64,000 bases of DNA from positions 2,286,001-2,350,000 of the forward strand of contig CALNXK010000040.1 in NCBI GenBank assembly GCA_942486035.1, given 5' to 3'. Position numbers and translations under genes: made by a program. Origin of the DNA: Porites lobata (Eukaryota > Cnidaria > Anthozoa > Scleractinia > Poritidae). The notes beneath the pieces were generated by a model that worked only from the letters and a program-made list of their open reading frames with translations, did not search any database and was not told the origin of the DNA. Positions 1 through 11,939 of this stretch are shown piece by piece (position 1 is the first letter of the stretch; each line of letters starts with the position of its first letter).

Positions 1-113
1 AATTCTGGATAGCCGGTCCCTGAGAACTTTTTTAGTTACATCTTATCCTGAACCCACTTATTTAAGTAAAGTTGGGGGTTGAACCTGAAAAAAACATGTC
101 TTTTTCTCCGAAT

Positions 114-341
114 TTAATGATACTGCATGAGTTTTGCTCTGAAATGGTTGCATGTATGCCCTTCGAGTGAAATGTCATCAATCAATCCATCTAAGCACCC
201 TTTTGAAATGGGTATTTTGCATTTTAAAATTGCGTTTTTTTCAATAGGTGTGTTTTGGCAACACTTTAAAGCTTCTGTTAAAATTTCAAAGAGCGTTCTA
301 TTTTTTCGACTTTCCCATTTACTTTTCACTGAGTGTGGTTG
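114..341 (-). other. Possible second exon of the 585 gene
   Basis: An open frame of 75 codons plus stop follows an AG acceptor (TACAG) at 343-342, in phase 0 with the first exon. It contains five cysteines, including KCCQN and LKCKI. The acceptor has a poor pyrimidine tract, and the frame lacks the C-x6-C pattern of the other second exons. This may be coincidence, or an unrelated coding remnant. Confidence 0.2.
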
Positions 342-474
342 CTGTATTACTCTTCAATCAAAGTATTAAAATACTGGCCCAGCTTACATCGAAAAATGTT
401 CTCATTAAAACATTTAATAGTTTTCCCATGGTCTCCTTAAAAGGTAGCAACAAAACAACCAAAAACATTCAAAC

Positions 475-585
475 CTCAACGGCTCTTTTCCAACTTCCTC
501 CGGCGCTGATAGCTTCTGTTGTTGGGAGATTTGCTACGGCAAAAACCAAAGCGAGAACAACGAAAAGTGCAAAACTCTTCTTCAT
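475..585 (-). CDS. Secreted peptide precursor, first coding exon (FxAG-KR family member 1)
   Basis: Start ATG at 585-583 begins a 37-codon exon that ends at 475 before a GT donor (GAG|GTTTGA, phase 0). Residues 1-25 form a signal peptide: MKK, then a long hydrophobic run, ending TTEA. It is followed by ISAGGSW and a Lys-Arg cleavage site at residues 33-34. The layout (signal, short Gly-rich segment, dibasic site, phase-0 donor a few residues later) matches seven other loci in the window. This one is the most divergent, with Ile replacing the usual Phe. A TATA-like box lies about 118 bp upstream. The second exon is not certain: a candidate lies at 114-341, or it lies beyond the left edge. Inference: secreted bioactive peptide precursor; function unknown. 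Confidence 0.55.
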
Positions 586-693
586 GTCGTCCTGTATGAG
601 ATGTCTTACTGAAAACCTTACAGTGTGAATTTGAAGGCGCCCACACAATTTGTCGATCACTGAGTCCGTTGGCCGAATTCTGTTTTGGAAACC

Positions 694-703
694 GCTTTTT
701 ATG
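694..703 (-). promoter_or_regulatory. TATA-like box for the 585 gene
   Basis: Read on the minus strand it is CATAAAAAGC, 118 bp before the ATG. The same kind of element sits 75-120 bp upstream of the other family members. Confidence 0.4.
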
Positions 704-785
704 CAAAACGAGAACAAAAGAAGTGTAAAGAAACGCGCTCATATGAAGTCATTACTACAAATGAACTTGCAAGCAATAAAAGTTT

Positions 786-1640
786 AACTCACTGGTGGCG
801 GTAAACGAAATCTTTATAATCCTGAATAGTATCGTTAATGGAGCGGCGGGAACCAAAATCTGGAAAGGCATAACATTATTACTTTTTTATTATTTCAAAC
901 GTGACGACAAAGTGAACACAGAGACAAAGAGAAGTCATCAGGTCGGTTTCTGAAACCCAATGCATCTCATTTGGCCCAATCAAGGCCATTATGTTACCTG
1001 TCCGCGTATTTTATGGTTTTTACATTTTTATTAATGAAGCTTTCTTTTTTTCCCGAAAATTGTTTATTGCCGGGTCGTAATTAAAATGTAGTTATTAATT
1101 GGTCGTGCAGCGTGTTAATAACGCGAGGGAGGCGAAAAAGGAGAAGTTTCAAAAATACTAGGTGCGCCATTTAAGCATTGATTTCAGTAGGTTTTACACG
1201 TTTCAAAATAATCGCCACGAGGTGTTTTAAGCGAAAAGCCAAGGATTAATTTTTTGCACTACGTTCTGAATATGGCTTTGTCGTTTCTAAAAAAGCAAGT
1301 TTGAATTTAACACGATGAGGACGACTGTCTTTTTTTTTTCTACAAATGCATTTCGGGGGACACCGACTTTTCTTTTTTAGCAGGTTTTCCGCCAATATCC
1401 GGTTCTATGTTTTTAGAGAAAATTTAGAAGTTTCCCTGAAATACAAAAAAAATGGAGTTATCAGTTTAGAGTAGTAGGAACTTGGGATGATTACAAACTG
1501 TCCCCTTGAATTTCCCTTTTTAATAATTAAGGGAAGATAATAAAGTACCCCAAAAGTGTCGAACTTTTCAAGAGACGAACCAAACTTAGTGAGTTAAGGT
1601 CATGAACAGTTCGACGTCTTGCTCAAATAAGTTCAATGTC
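786..1640. other. Non-coding, nothing recognised
   Basis: AT-rich stretch with homopolymer runs. I see no supported ORF, RNA gene or clear repeat. Confidence 0.5.
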
Positions 1641-1643
1641 TGA

Positions 1644-2110
1644 GTGAATGACTTAGTGGAGTGTGATGCAGAGTACACTAGTGAAACAGCAAAGAAACTG
1701 GGCACTAGGCTAAATGAACACCGGAAATCAGTGCAAGCCTGCGATCTCAAGTCTGCTGAGTCTGAACACGCTAAGGACGCAGGGGCCGGGTTCTCGGAAG
1801 GCTTGGTAACTTTTCGGGCCCGAAGGCAAATTTGAAAATCAACACCTGTTGAATAATAACAAAGTTTCTAGCTCACAAACGGGTCAATTTTGCTTCGTTA
1901 ACTGATAGTTTCACTGTTTGATTTTCAAAATTACTAAAACTTTGATCATGAATGCAAACATGGCAAACATAAAACTAGCCTTTCGGGCCCGAAACGTTAC
2001 CGGGAATTTCAAGAAACGGGCCCCAGGCCACTCCATCGACTGGGCCAGTGTAAAGATTCTTGGCCAGGAAAATCACCTGCTTTCACGCAAGATACGCGTT
2101 GCTTGTTTAC
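1644..2110 (+). pseudogene. Penelope-like element GIY-YIG endonuclease remnant, interrupted
   Basis: The first part (1644-1803) reads as ECDAEYTSETAKKLGTRLNEH followed by SAESEHAKD. This resembles the GIY-YIG nuclease module of Penelope-like retroelements, whose usual form is Y-x-G-E-T-x-x-x-L-x-x-R-x-x-E-H followed by S-A-x-x-x-H. The second part (about 2025-2110, another frame) reads GHSIDWASVKIL then LLSRKIR, matching the H-x-IDW...R..R-K-I segment that follows in the same family. Between them sits a palindromic insertion with ends at about 1804 and 2001. The first tyrosine pair is degraded (AEYTSET), and no reverse transcriptase is present upstream. It is a dead fragment. Confidence 0.55.
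1804..2001. mobile_element. Small foldback element inserted in the Penelope-like remnant
   Basis: About 198 bp. The left end is GGTAACTTTTCGGGCCCGAA and the right end is its near-exact reverse complement (TTCGGGCCCGAAACGTTACC). Internal inverted matches also occur (TTGAAAATCAA near 1832, TTGATTTTCAA near 1918). It separates two halves of one coding fragment, so it is a transposed or recombined insertion. Confidence 0.5.
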
Positions 2111-2124
2111 GTTCTCCATAAAAC

Positions 2125-2275
2125 GCGAAATTTGGCGTTTTCACGTAGTTGCCTTGCAAAAGTACAAACAAGTGTAATGAGGATGCAAAGTTGTTGTTTT
2201 GCTTATAAACCTGTAATTGTTTCTTGATCCTCACGTTGCGGTCCGCATCGTTAGATCTTTAAAAAGTCCCTAATC
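2125..2275. repeat. Partial copy of a dispersed ~370-bp MITE-like family
   Basis: Shares the order 'cacgt...caaaGTTGTTGTTTTGCTTAT...ACCTGTAATTG...CTCACGTTGCGGTC...AGTCCCTAATC' with the fuller copies at 11562 and 50271. Only the right part is present. Confidence 0.4.
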
Positions 2276-2279
2276 AGTC

Positions 2280-3560
2280 GCGATCGCCATTTTCAATCGA
2301 GGACTGCATTATCCTTAATTGTTTTTTAAAAATAGAGCCAAATTTGGAGCATCAAGGCGCTTACTTGATGGCGGCTATGGAAAAACTCTTGTTGAGACAG
2401 CCAAAAGGTAGCCTTGGCCGCTTTATAGTGATGGCCTCTGTATAGGGGTTTAATTTACAATTCGTTTCCACAGTTTTCTTTTTGGTCTTTAATTGATTAC
2501 TGACTGCTTAATAGGAAGGCGGCCTCATAGAGGTTCAACTGTACTTCAAAAAACATTACAAGAAATCTATTCCAACTAATAAGTTTTTTGTTTTACAGGA
2601 AATAGAGAGGGGTATATTTAAAGTTATGAACCTATTTTTCCTTCCAAGTACGAAGTAAGTTTACAGCCGTTGTTTAAGTACAGTGAAACCCCGTTAATGC
2701 GAGAAGACCGATTTCACAAAAAAACTCATCCAATAGTTTTTTGTTACTGCGATTAATCTATCCTATGTATGGTTTTATATCTAAGGTGTTTCTTATCAGG
2801 TTCGCCAAAATAAACAGATCTTGCTAATTTTCCGAGACCCTCGATCACGACTCAATTACAGTCTTTTGTATAGTTCCACAGCATGATATACTGTTGATAG
2901 GAGGGGGAAGGGAGAGGGACATCTCCAGCGTCTCTCGATCTTTGACCTCTTTGTTCCTTTCTAAAACTCTTCTGTCCATTAATTTTGAATTCGTTGATGG
3001 CTGTTTTAATTTTAAGATGGGATTAGCATATCGTACTCGTAAAATACAATTATAAGTACAATCCATGTCATTATCAAACAGCCAGAGGACAATTAAGATG
3101 AATTACCACTTTTTCTAGAACGTGATCAGTGAACCAAAATCGCCATTAAGTCCATCTCAAAACTTGCAAGATTAAAACTAATTTAAGAAAATTAGAAAAA
3201 TATTCTTTGAACAAGATCTTAGGCATCATTGCGCGTTTTTTGCGTGTTGTAAGCATTACTTGAAAAATTTCTTATTTAAAGGAAGCGAAGTTGCTCCTAA
3301 AATTAGCACTTTGATCGAATGATAGAAGGAGTGTTGTGGAGAAGTTCTCTTCGTTTTCAATACAAATAAAACGTTCAAAAACTGTATGTCTCCGGCAGTT
3401 ATTCTAAGCTTCATTATCTCCAAAATTACCCTGGCTTAAGGAGGTAATAAGGAAGTCGAAGTAGACAATGGCCTACAGAAAATGTAAAAAATCCCAAAGA
3501 GCAAAAAGAACTGACGGAGTCAAAAAACGAACACAAGAAAAATGTGAGAAAGTTAAAGGT
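2280..3560. other. Non-coding, nothing recognised
   Basis: AT-rich sequence without a supported gene; the short open frame near 2850-3060 has no domain or signal features. Confidence 0.45.
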
Positions 3561-3561
3561 T

Positions 3562-6500
3562 AGCTTATGGTCACTTCCAGGAATAAAATTATTTTACCCT
3601 AAAAAGTTTTAAAGATTTATCCCTAGAAGTCTTCGACGATACGCATCTTTTGCATTTTGTTTCAGATTCTCAACGCTAATCGTTTTTCCTGGAGTTAACC
3701 CCACCCCCTAGCCTTAAGACTAGGATAAGAGTTAGGATTAGCATAGCGTAAATTCAAGCATAAAAGATTTTGTATCCTTACAAGTTTCAAAGATTTTTTC
3801 TTAGAACTCCTCGACGATACACATCTATCGCATTTGGCTTCAGATTCTTACCGCTAATCGCTTTCCCTTTCCCTGCTAGAATAGCTTCCACAACAAAAAT
3901 TGTTCATCCTCACAAGTTTTGAACATTTTTCCCTAGACGTCTTGGACGATACTCATCTTTTGCATTTCGTTTCAGATTCTCAACGCTTATCGTTTTCCCA
4001 GGAGTTAACCCCAATCCTAACTCTGGGGCTAAGCCTAGGTTAGGGATAGGGTTAGCTTGGGGTCACTTCCAGGATAAAAAATATTTCATCCTCACAAGTT
4101 TTAAGGATTTTATCCTAGAAGTACTTGACGATACTAATCTTTTGTATTTGCTTTCAGATTCTCAACGCTTATCGTTTGCCCTGGAGTTGACCCCAACCCT
4201 AACCTTAGGGCTAAGGTTGGGTGAGGAATGGGGTTATCTTAAAATCACTTCCACGACAAAACATTTTTAGTCCTCACAAGCTTTAAATATTTTACCTAGA
4301 GGTCTTTGCCGATACCCATCTTTTGCATTTGGTTTCAGATTCACAACGCTTATCGCTTTCCCAGGAGTTAACCCCAACCTTAACCCTAGGGTTAAGCTTA
4401 GGGTTAGGGTTAGGGTTAGCTTGGGGTCACTTTTAGGATAAAAAATTTTTCGTCTACACAAATTTTAAAGACTTTTCCCTGAACGTCTACGACGATACTA
4501 ATCTTTTGCATTTGGTTTCAGATTCTCAACGCTTATCGTTTTCCCAGGAGTTAACCCCAACCCTAACCCTAGGGTTAAGCTTAGGGTTAGGGTTAGGGTT
4601 AGCTTGGGGTCACTTTTAGGATAAAAAATTTTTCGTCTACTCAAGTTTTAAAGATTTTTCCCTGAACGTCTACGACGATACTAATCTTTTGCATTTGGTT
4701 TCACATTCTCAACGCTTATCCTTTTCCTAGGAGTTAACCCCAACCTTAACCCTAGGGTTAAGCTTAGGGTTAGGGTTAGGGTTAGCTTGGGGTCACTTTT
4801 AGGATAAAAAATTCTTCATCCTCACAAGTTTTGAAGATTTTTACCTAGAAGTCTTTGACGATACTCATGTTTTGCATTTGGTTTCAGATTCTCAACGCTC
4901 GTCGTTTTCCCAGGAGTTAATTCCAACCCTAACCCTAGGGTTAAGCTGAGGGTTAGCTTGGGGTCACTTTCAGGATATCAAATTTTTCATCTACACAAAT
5001 TTTAAAGATTTTTCCCTGAACGTCTACGACGATACTAATGTTTTGCATTTGGTTTCAGATTCTCAACGCTTATCGTTTTCTTAAGAGTTAACCCCAACCC
5101 TAACCCTAGGGTTAAGCTTAGGGTTAGGGTTAGGGTTAGCTTGGGGTCACTTTTAGGATAAAAAATTTTTCGTCTACTCAAGTTTTAAAGATTTTTCCCT
5201 GAACGTCTACGACGATACTAATATTTTGCATTTGGTTTCACATTCTCAACGCTTATCGTTTTCCCAGGAGTAGCTTGGGGTCACTTTTAGGATAAAAAAT
5301 TTTTCGTCTACACAAATTTTAAAGACTTTTCCCTGAACGTCTACGACGATACTAATCTTTTGCATTTGGTTTCAGATTCTCAACGCTTATCGTTTTCCCA
5401 GGAGTTAACCCCAACCCTAACCCTAGGGTTAAGCTTAGGGTTAGGGTTAGGGTTAGCTTGGGGTCACTTTTAGGATAAAAAATTTTTCGTCTACACAAGT
5501 TTTAAAGATTTTTCCCTGAACGTCTACGACGATACTAATCTTTTGCATTTGGTTTCAGATTCTCAACGCTTATCGTTTTCCCAGGAGTTAACCCCAACCC
5601 TAACCCTAGTGTTAAGCTTAGGGTTATGGTTAGGGTTAGCTTGGGGTCACTTTTAGGAGAAAAAAGTTTTTGTTCACACAAGTTTTAAAGATTTTTCCCT
5701 GAACGTCTACGACGATACTAATCTTTTGCATTTGTTTTCAGATTCTCAACGTTTATCGTTTTCCCAGGAGTTAACCCCAACCCTAACCCTAGGATTAAGC
5801 TTAGGATTAAAGTTAGCGTTAGCTTGGGGTCGCTTCCAGGACATAAAATTTTTGAAACTCACTAATTTTAGGGATTTTAGCCCTAGAAGTTTTCGACGAT
5901 ACTCATCTTTTTGTTTTGGTTTCAGACTCTCATCGCTTATCGTTTTCCCAGAAGTTAACCCCAACCCTAACCCTAGGGTTAAGCTTAGGGTTAGGGTTAG
6001 GGTTAGCTTGGGGTCACTTTTAGGATAAAAAAGTTTTTGTCTACACAAGTTTTAAAGATTTTTCCTTGAACGTCTACGAAGATACTAATCTTTTGCATTT
6101 GGTTTCAGATTCTCAACGCTTATCGTTTTCCCAGGAGTTAAGCCCAACCCTAACCCCAGTGTTAAGCTTAGGGTTAGGGTTAGGGTTAGCTTGGGGTCAC
6201 TTTTAGGATAAAAAATTTTTCGTCTACACAAGTTTTAAAGATTTTTCTCTGAACAACTACGAAGATACTAATCTTTTGCATTTGGTTTCAGATTCTCAAC
6301 GCTTATCGTTTTCCCAGGAGTTAACCCCAACCCTAAGCCTAGTGTTAAGCTTTGGGTTAGGGTTAGGGTTAGCTTGGGGTCACTTCTAGGATAAAAAATT
6401 TTTCGTCTACACAAGTTTTAAAGATTTCTCCCTTAACGTCTCCGACGATACTAATCTTTTGCATTTGGTTTAGATTCTCAACTCTTATCGTTTTCCCAGG

Positions 6501-9340
6501 AGTTAGCCCCAACCCTAACCCTAGGGTTAAGCTTAGGGTTAGGGTTAGGGTTAGGGTTAGCTTGGGGTCACTTTTAGAATAAAAAATTTTTCGTGTACAC
6601 AAGTTTTAAAGATTTTTCCCTGAACGTCTACGACGATACTAATCTTTTGCATTTGGTTTCAGATTCTCAACGCTTATCGTTTTCCCAGGAGTTAACCCCA
6701 ACCCTAACCCTAGGATTAAGCTTAGGGTTAAGGCTAGCGTTAGCTTGGGGTCGCTTCCAGGACATAAAATTTTTGAAGCTCACTAATTTTAGGGATTTTA
6801 CCCTAGAAGTTTTCGACGATACTCATCTTTTTGTTTTGGTTTCAGACTCTCATCGCTTATCGTTTTCGCAGAAGTTAACCCCAACCCTAACCCTAGGGTT
6901 AAGCTTAGGGTTAGGGTTAGGGTTAGTGTGGGGTCACTTCCAGAATAAATATTTTTTGTGTACACAAGTTTTAAAGATTTTTTCCTGAACGTCTACGACG
7001 ATGCTAATCTTTTGCATTTGGTTTCAGATTCTCAACGCTTATCGTTTTCCCAGGAGTTAACCCCAACCCTAACCCTAGGGTTAAGCTTAGGGTTAGGGTT
7101 AGGGTTAGCTTGGGTCACTATTAGGATAAAAAAGTTTTCGTCTACACAAGTTTTAAAGATTTTTCCCTGAACGTCTACCACGATACTAATCTTTTGCATT
7201 TGGTTTGAGATTCTCAACGCTTAACGTTTTCCCAGGAGTTAACCCCAACCCTAACCCTAGTGTTAAGTTTAGGGTTAGGGTTAGGGTTAGCTTGGGGTCA
7301 CTTCCAGGATATAACATTTTTTATTTACACAAGTTTTAATGATTTTTACCTGGACGTCTTCCACGATACTTATCTTTTGCATTTGGTTTCAGATTCCCAA
7401 AGCTTATTGTTTTCTTAGGAGTTAACCTCAAACTTAATGTTGGGATAAACTACCAACAAATCTGAAACAAAATGCAAAAAATGCGTATCGTCAAAGGCAT
7501 TTAGGGAAAAATCTTTAAAACCTTTTTTGTCGTGGAAGTGATCCTAAGGTAACCCTTAACTCCTGGCAAAAAGATAAGCGATAAGAATCTGAAACCAAAT
7601 CCAAAAGATAAGTATCGTCGTAGACGTCTAAGGAAAAATCTTTAAAACTTGTGAAGATGAAAAATTTTATATCCTGGAAGTGACCCCACGCTAACCCTAA
7701 GGATAGCCCTAGGGATAGGGTTAGAGTTAACTCCTGGGAAAATGATAAGCGATAAGAACCTGAAACCAAATGCAAAAGATGAGTATCGTCGAAGATTTCT
7801 AGGGTAAAATCCTTAAAAGAGGTGAGCACGAAACATTTTATATTCTGGAGATGACCCCAAGCTAACCCTAACCCTTACCCTAGGCTTAGCCCTATGGTTA
7901 GGGTTGGGGTCAACTCCTGGGAAAACGATCAGCGTTGAGAAACTAAAACCAAATGCAAAATATAAGTATCGTCAAAGACTTCTATCGTAAAATCCTTAAA
8001 AAAGGTGAGCACGAAACATTTTATATTCTGGAAGTGACCCCAAGCTAACCTTAACCTTAACCCTAACCTTAGCAAGAGGGTTAGGGTTGGGGTTAACTCC
8101 TGGGAAAACGATAAGCGTTGAGAATCTAAAACCAAATGCAAAAGATAAGTATTGTCAAAGACTTCTAGGGTAAAATCCTTAAAACTTGTGATCAGAAAAA
8201 ATTTTATCTCTTGGAGGTGCATGACCCCAAACTAACACTAACCCTGACCCTAAGCTTAGCCCTAGGGTTTGGGTTGGGGTTAACTCTTGGGAAAACGATA
8301 AGCGATAAGAATCTGAAACCAAATGCAAAAGATGAGTATCGTCGAACACGTCTAGGGAAAAATCTTTAAAACTTGTCTATATGAAAATTTTTATATCCTG
8401 GAAGTGACCCCAAGCTAACCCTAACCCTAAAGCTAAGCTTAGCCCTAGGGTTAGGGTTTGGGTTAACTCCTGGGAAAACGCTAAGCTATAAGAATCTGAA
8501 ACCAAATGCAAAAGACGAGTATCGTCGAAGAAGTCTTGGAAAAAATCTTTAAAACGTGTCTAGATGAAAAATTTTATATCGTGGAAGTGACCCCAAGCTA
8601 ACCCTAACCCTAACCCTAAGCTTAGCAAGAGGGTTAGAGTTAGGGTTAACTCCTGGGAAAACGATAAGCGTTAAGAATCCGAAACCAAATGCAAAAGATA
8701 AATATCGTCAAAGACTTCTAGGATAAAATCCTTAAAACTTCTTAGCATAAATAATTTTATATCTTGGAAGTGACCCCAAGCTAACCCTAACCCTAACCCT
8801 AACCCTCACCCTAGGGCTAGGGTTAGGGTTAACTCCACGGAAAACGATTGGCGTTGAGAATCTGAAACGAAACGCAAAGGATGGGTATTGTGAAAAACGT
8901 CTAGAGAAAAATTTATTTTTAAAACCATTTAGGATAAAAAAGTTTTCGATTCTTGAAGCAACCGTAAGTTAACTCTGGCCTTAGGGTTAGGGTTTCCTTA
9001 GGGTCACTTGAAGGATAAAAAGTTTTTCATTCTCAGAAGTTTTAAAGATTTTTCCGTGGACTTCTTCGACGATACGCATGTTTTGCATTTGGTTTCAAAT
9101 TCTGAACGCTAATAGTTTTCCCTGAAGTTAACCTAACCCCAACCCTAAGGCTAGGGTTAGGGTAGGGTTACACTAGGATCACTTCCACGACAAAAAATTT
9201 TTCAACCTCACAACGAACAACGATACAACAACTTCGAAGATACTCATCTTTTGCATTGGTTTTCATATTCTTAACGCTTATCGTTTTTCCTTGAGTTAAC
9301 CCCAACCCTAACCTTAGGGCTAGGGTTAGGGTTAGCGATA
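3562..9340. repeat. ~183-bp satellite array with telomere-type (TTAGGG)n core
   Basis: Roughly thirty units. The phase marker TTCCCAGGAG recurs at 4359, 4541, 4724, 4907, 5079, 5261, 5395 and 5579, giving spacings of mostly 182-184 bp (one 172; one 134 where the telomeric core is deleted). Each unit holds a conserved block (GGGGTCACTTTTAGGATAAA ... TTTTAAAGATTTTTCCCTGA ... GACGATACTAATCTTTTGCA ... TTCTCAACGCTTATCG), then CCCTAACCCTAGGGTTAAGC and two to four TTAGGG copies. Orientation is plus from 3562 to about 7440, reversed from about 7441 to 8925, then plus again to 9340. Central units (4300-7300) are the most homogeneous and the edges are diverged. Open frames inside (repeated LTLTLSLGL) are translations of the repeat, not genes. 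Confidence 0.9.
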
Positions 9341-9479
9341 GCTAAGAATGTATTAGTTTATATGGCTTTGATAGCTTTTAAGAGTTTTATTGAATTTGTG
9401 TTCAGTTTCTTTTACATTTGATGGCTTTATTGCTTTGTGGTCAATTATTATATATGTGGCTTTAACAACTTTGTATAAA

Positions 9480-10010
9480 CTTAGGTGGACTCTCCTGGAG
9501 ATAAATCCCAAAGAACCATATTCAATTTGAGAAAGAGAAAGACAATTTTTCCGACGCTTGTCACGATGTCCTCCTATAACGTGAAAAGAAATCTTTAGCT
9601 TGTATTTTTTGTTTTCCCAATGAAGGTCATGCGATAATACTCTAGAGAACTGTTTCTCTTAAGTTTCGTCTTATTAAAGTGCATCTATACGCATAATTTG
9701 CGAAAATTGGGAAAGAAAAACATACAAGAGGATTTCACGTCGTGGTTCGTGTAGTAACGACAAAGAATCGTACAGAACAGTGTGCTTCACGTGCAAAGTT
9801 GTCATAAAAAAAGTAGAATTTTTTTTGAATTTGTAGCTGTTGTACATGTTTTTATGTGTGGAGGGCCATTACGTTATGAAAACTACCGAGTAACCGTTAA
9901 TGAAGTTTCCACCCTCGTTTAAGAAAGTTTCTTCGTCTTATTTAACAGATTTTCTCTTGACGTTGTCGTTGCCGTCGCCGTCGTCGGAGCTCGTATCAGC
10001 AAGCCTAGAA
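9480..10010. repeat. Degenerate copy of the dispersed ~370-bp MITE-like family
   Basis: AAGAACCATATTCAATTTGA near 9510 and GTCGTTGCCGTCGCCGTCGT near 9965 match the internal and terminal parts of the copies at 11562 and 50271. The intervening sequence is diverged or expanded. Confidence 0.35.
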
Positions 10011-10689
10011 CACAGTTTGAGCGATCGTTTAGTAGGAGGACTTTCTTTCTTTCATTTCGGGTCCGCTTGCAAGATCTGATTACTTGATAAGATCTAACTG
10101 CTTTATAATTGTCTTTACTATCAAAAGCAGCAATTGTTTAATGGCTACGGAATAATCGTATCCGGTCAAAAATGTTAAAAAGCTTTCCATTGAAAAAATT
10201 GTTAATTGACTGCTTTTAAAGTTCTGATAAAAAAAAATTAGAAGGAGCAACAGGTGTTCAATGCAAAGGCAACATATTTTTCCCAATGTTTAACTAGTTT
10301 TATTTCGTCTTTTGATGGCAGGCCTAAATAGCTTTTTTCATTTACACCCAGGATTTAAACAACAGAGACAAGCACTGCCCTCATAATAAATTGTCTTTAC
10401 AAAAACTTTAAGGTCAGTGGAGGTTTTAGAACTCAATGAAATCAGAAGAAAAGGACCATCATCACACTACCAGCCCTTAACTTTTTGAACCCCGATATCG
10501 ACACACAAATTCTACGACTAGACTGATGTTAACTTTTTTTTAGCTGTGTCATGAAATTGAAACAGTAGGAACTGTTCCCAAATTGAGTGAAACCTATAAA
10601 ATAACCGCTCAAACAAAAAAAGGTATACATTTTGTAAATAGCACAGCAAATACAGAAGGAGGAAAGGATGGACAAACTTAAATAGACTT

Positions 10690-10795
10690 GCTCACAAGTC
10701 GAGCTTTTGAGCGCGTAGCGCGACAGTGAGCACGAAGCGAGATCGTACGAGCGCCGAACGCGAAGCGCGAGCGAGCGAGCGAAAGTTCGTGCCGG
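10690..10795. repeat. GCGAGCGAGCG-rich low-complexity patch
   Basis: GC-rich run of short GCGA/AGCG repeats in otherwise AT-rich DNA. The open frame across it on the minus strand is a compositional artefact. Confidence 0.5.
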
Positions 10796-10832
10796 GTCCT
10801 ACCACACCAGACCAGAAAACCATGCCAACGAC

Positions 10833-11070
10833 TTTGAGAAAGTCTAAAACTTAAAGTGCAAACTTGTTGGGCTAACAGTTTTTCAAAGTTCATTTTTGCT
10901 GTTAAAAAATAATTTGAAATAATGCTCGAGAGTCAATGGGAGACATATTTGTTTGAGAAAGTCTAAAACTTAAAGTGCAAACTTCTTGGGCTAACAGTTT
11001 TTCAAAGTTTATTTTTGCTGTTAAAAAATAATTTGAAATAATGCTCGAGAGTCAATGGGAGACATATTTG
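10833..11070. repeat. Tandem duplication of a 119-bp unit
   Basis: Copies 10833-10951 and 10952-11070 both begin TTTGAGAAAGTCTAAAACTT and end at GACATATTTG. They differ at only a few bases (for example AACTTGTTGG versus AACTTCTTGG), so the duplication is recent. Confidence 0.9.
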
Positions 11071-11232
11071 TTTGACACCAAGCTGTGGTCCCGTCACTCA
11101 CAGGTTTTCTCGAATTCTATGTCATGGCGAATTAGGATGTGTAATTTGCATTAGAAACAAAGTGAACTAGCCAACCGTAATACAACCTCTATAAAGAACT
11201 GCCGGGGATCAATATAGGTTTCTGGGAAACTG

Positions 11233-11319
11233 CCCACCTACCCCTCCGATCCCCTAAGCCATCATTTTGCCCTAAGTGAGAAGTCAGTGTTAATGTTAGC
11301 TTAGGGGAGGGGTAGGTGG
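11233..11319. repeat. Imperfect inverted repeat
   Basis: CCCACCTACCCCTCC at the left is answered by GGAGGGGTAGGTGG at the right, with CCCCTAAGC / GCTTAGGGG inside. Foldback of about 87 bp. Confidence 0.6.
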
Positions 11320-11561
11320 CCAAGAACTGAATGAGAGAAGTGACGATCAAAGGTTTTTGTTTGAGGTGATCATTTTATTAATTCTCAAAACCTTTTCTCT
11401 TGATTATGTATTGATATTATCAAAAGAAAAGTGATTTTGGTCACTCAGTCGACTTGACTGGAAGGGTTAACAATAACTGGAATTAGTTTTCACCAAATCA
11501 GTTGATAGCAATTTTCGCGCGTTCTGATTGGCTCCCGTAACTCGGAATATCCGTGGATATT

Positions 11562-11932
11562 AGAGACCTTTATCCGAGGACGGTGACGGCAGAGAAAACG
11601 CGTCGCTGAGAAAGTGAATTCTCGTTCTTTCAATCTTCATGGAGATTACTCCAAGTGATTAACTTTGTCAAATGTAGGTGACCCCTTCTAAAGTTGAATT
11701 CCTAAGAACCATATTCAAATTCAGAAAGAGGGAGGAAATTTCGTAGTCGCTTGTGTACCTCCTCTGTACAGCGTGAAATTAGGCATTTTCACGTTCTAGT
11801 CGTGCAGTGAAAGCAAAGAAATGTACACAAAAGCGTGATGCGCGTAAAAAATTGTTGTTTTGGTTATGAAACCTATTGCTTTTGTGACGTTCTCGTTGTG
11901 GTCACCGTCGTCGGATCGTAAGGTCCCTAATC
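11562..11932. mobile_element. MITE-like element, family shared with 50271
   Basis: Terminal inverted repeats of about 30 bp: AGAGACCTTTATCCGAGGAC at left, and at right GTCGGATCGTAAGGTCCCTA, whose reverse complement aligns with it. The interior is shared with the 50271 copy over most of its length, for example CTAAAGTTGAATTCCTAAGA and GAGGAAATTTCGTAGTCGCT. No coding capacity, hence non-autonomous. Confidence 0.65.
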
Positions 11933-11939
11933 ACTGTTT

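Noticed and set aside
469..628. Plus-strand frame opposite the 585 gene
   Set aside because: Antisense shadow; the minus frame has the signal peptide and family features.
5726..8222. Several 60-131-codon open frames on both strands rich in LTLTLSLGL
   Set aside because: They are translations of the telomeric core of the satellite and occur in every frame that the repeat leaves open; no real gene features.
10678..10893. 71-codon minus-strand frame
   Set aside because: Runs through a GCGAGCGA low-complexity patch and a tandem duplication; arginine/serine content is compositional.
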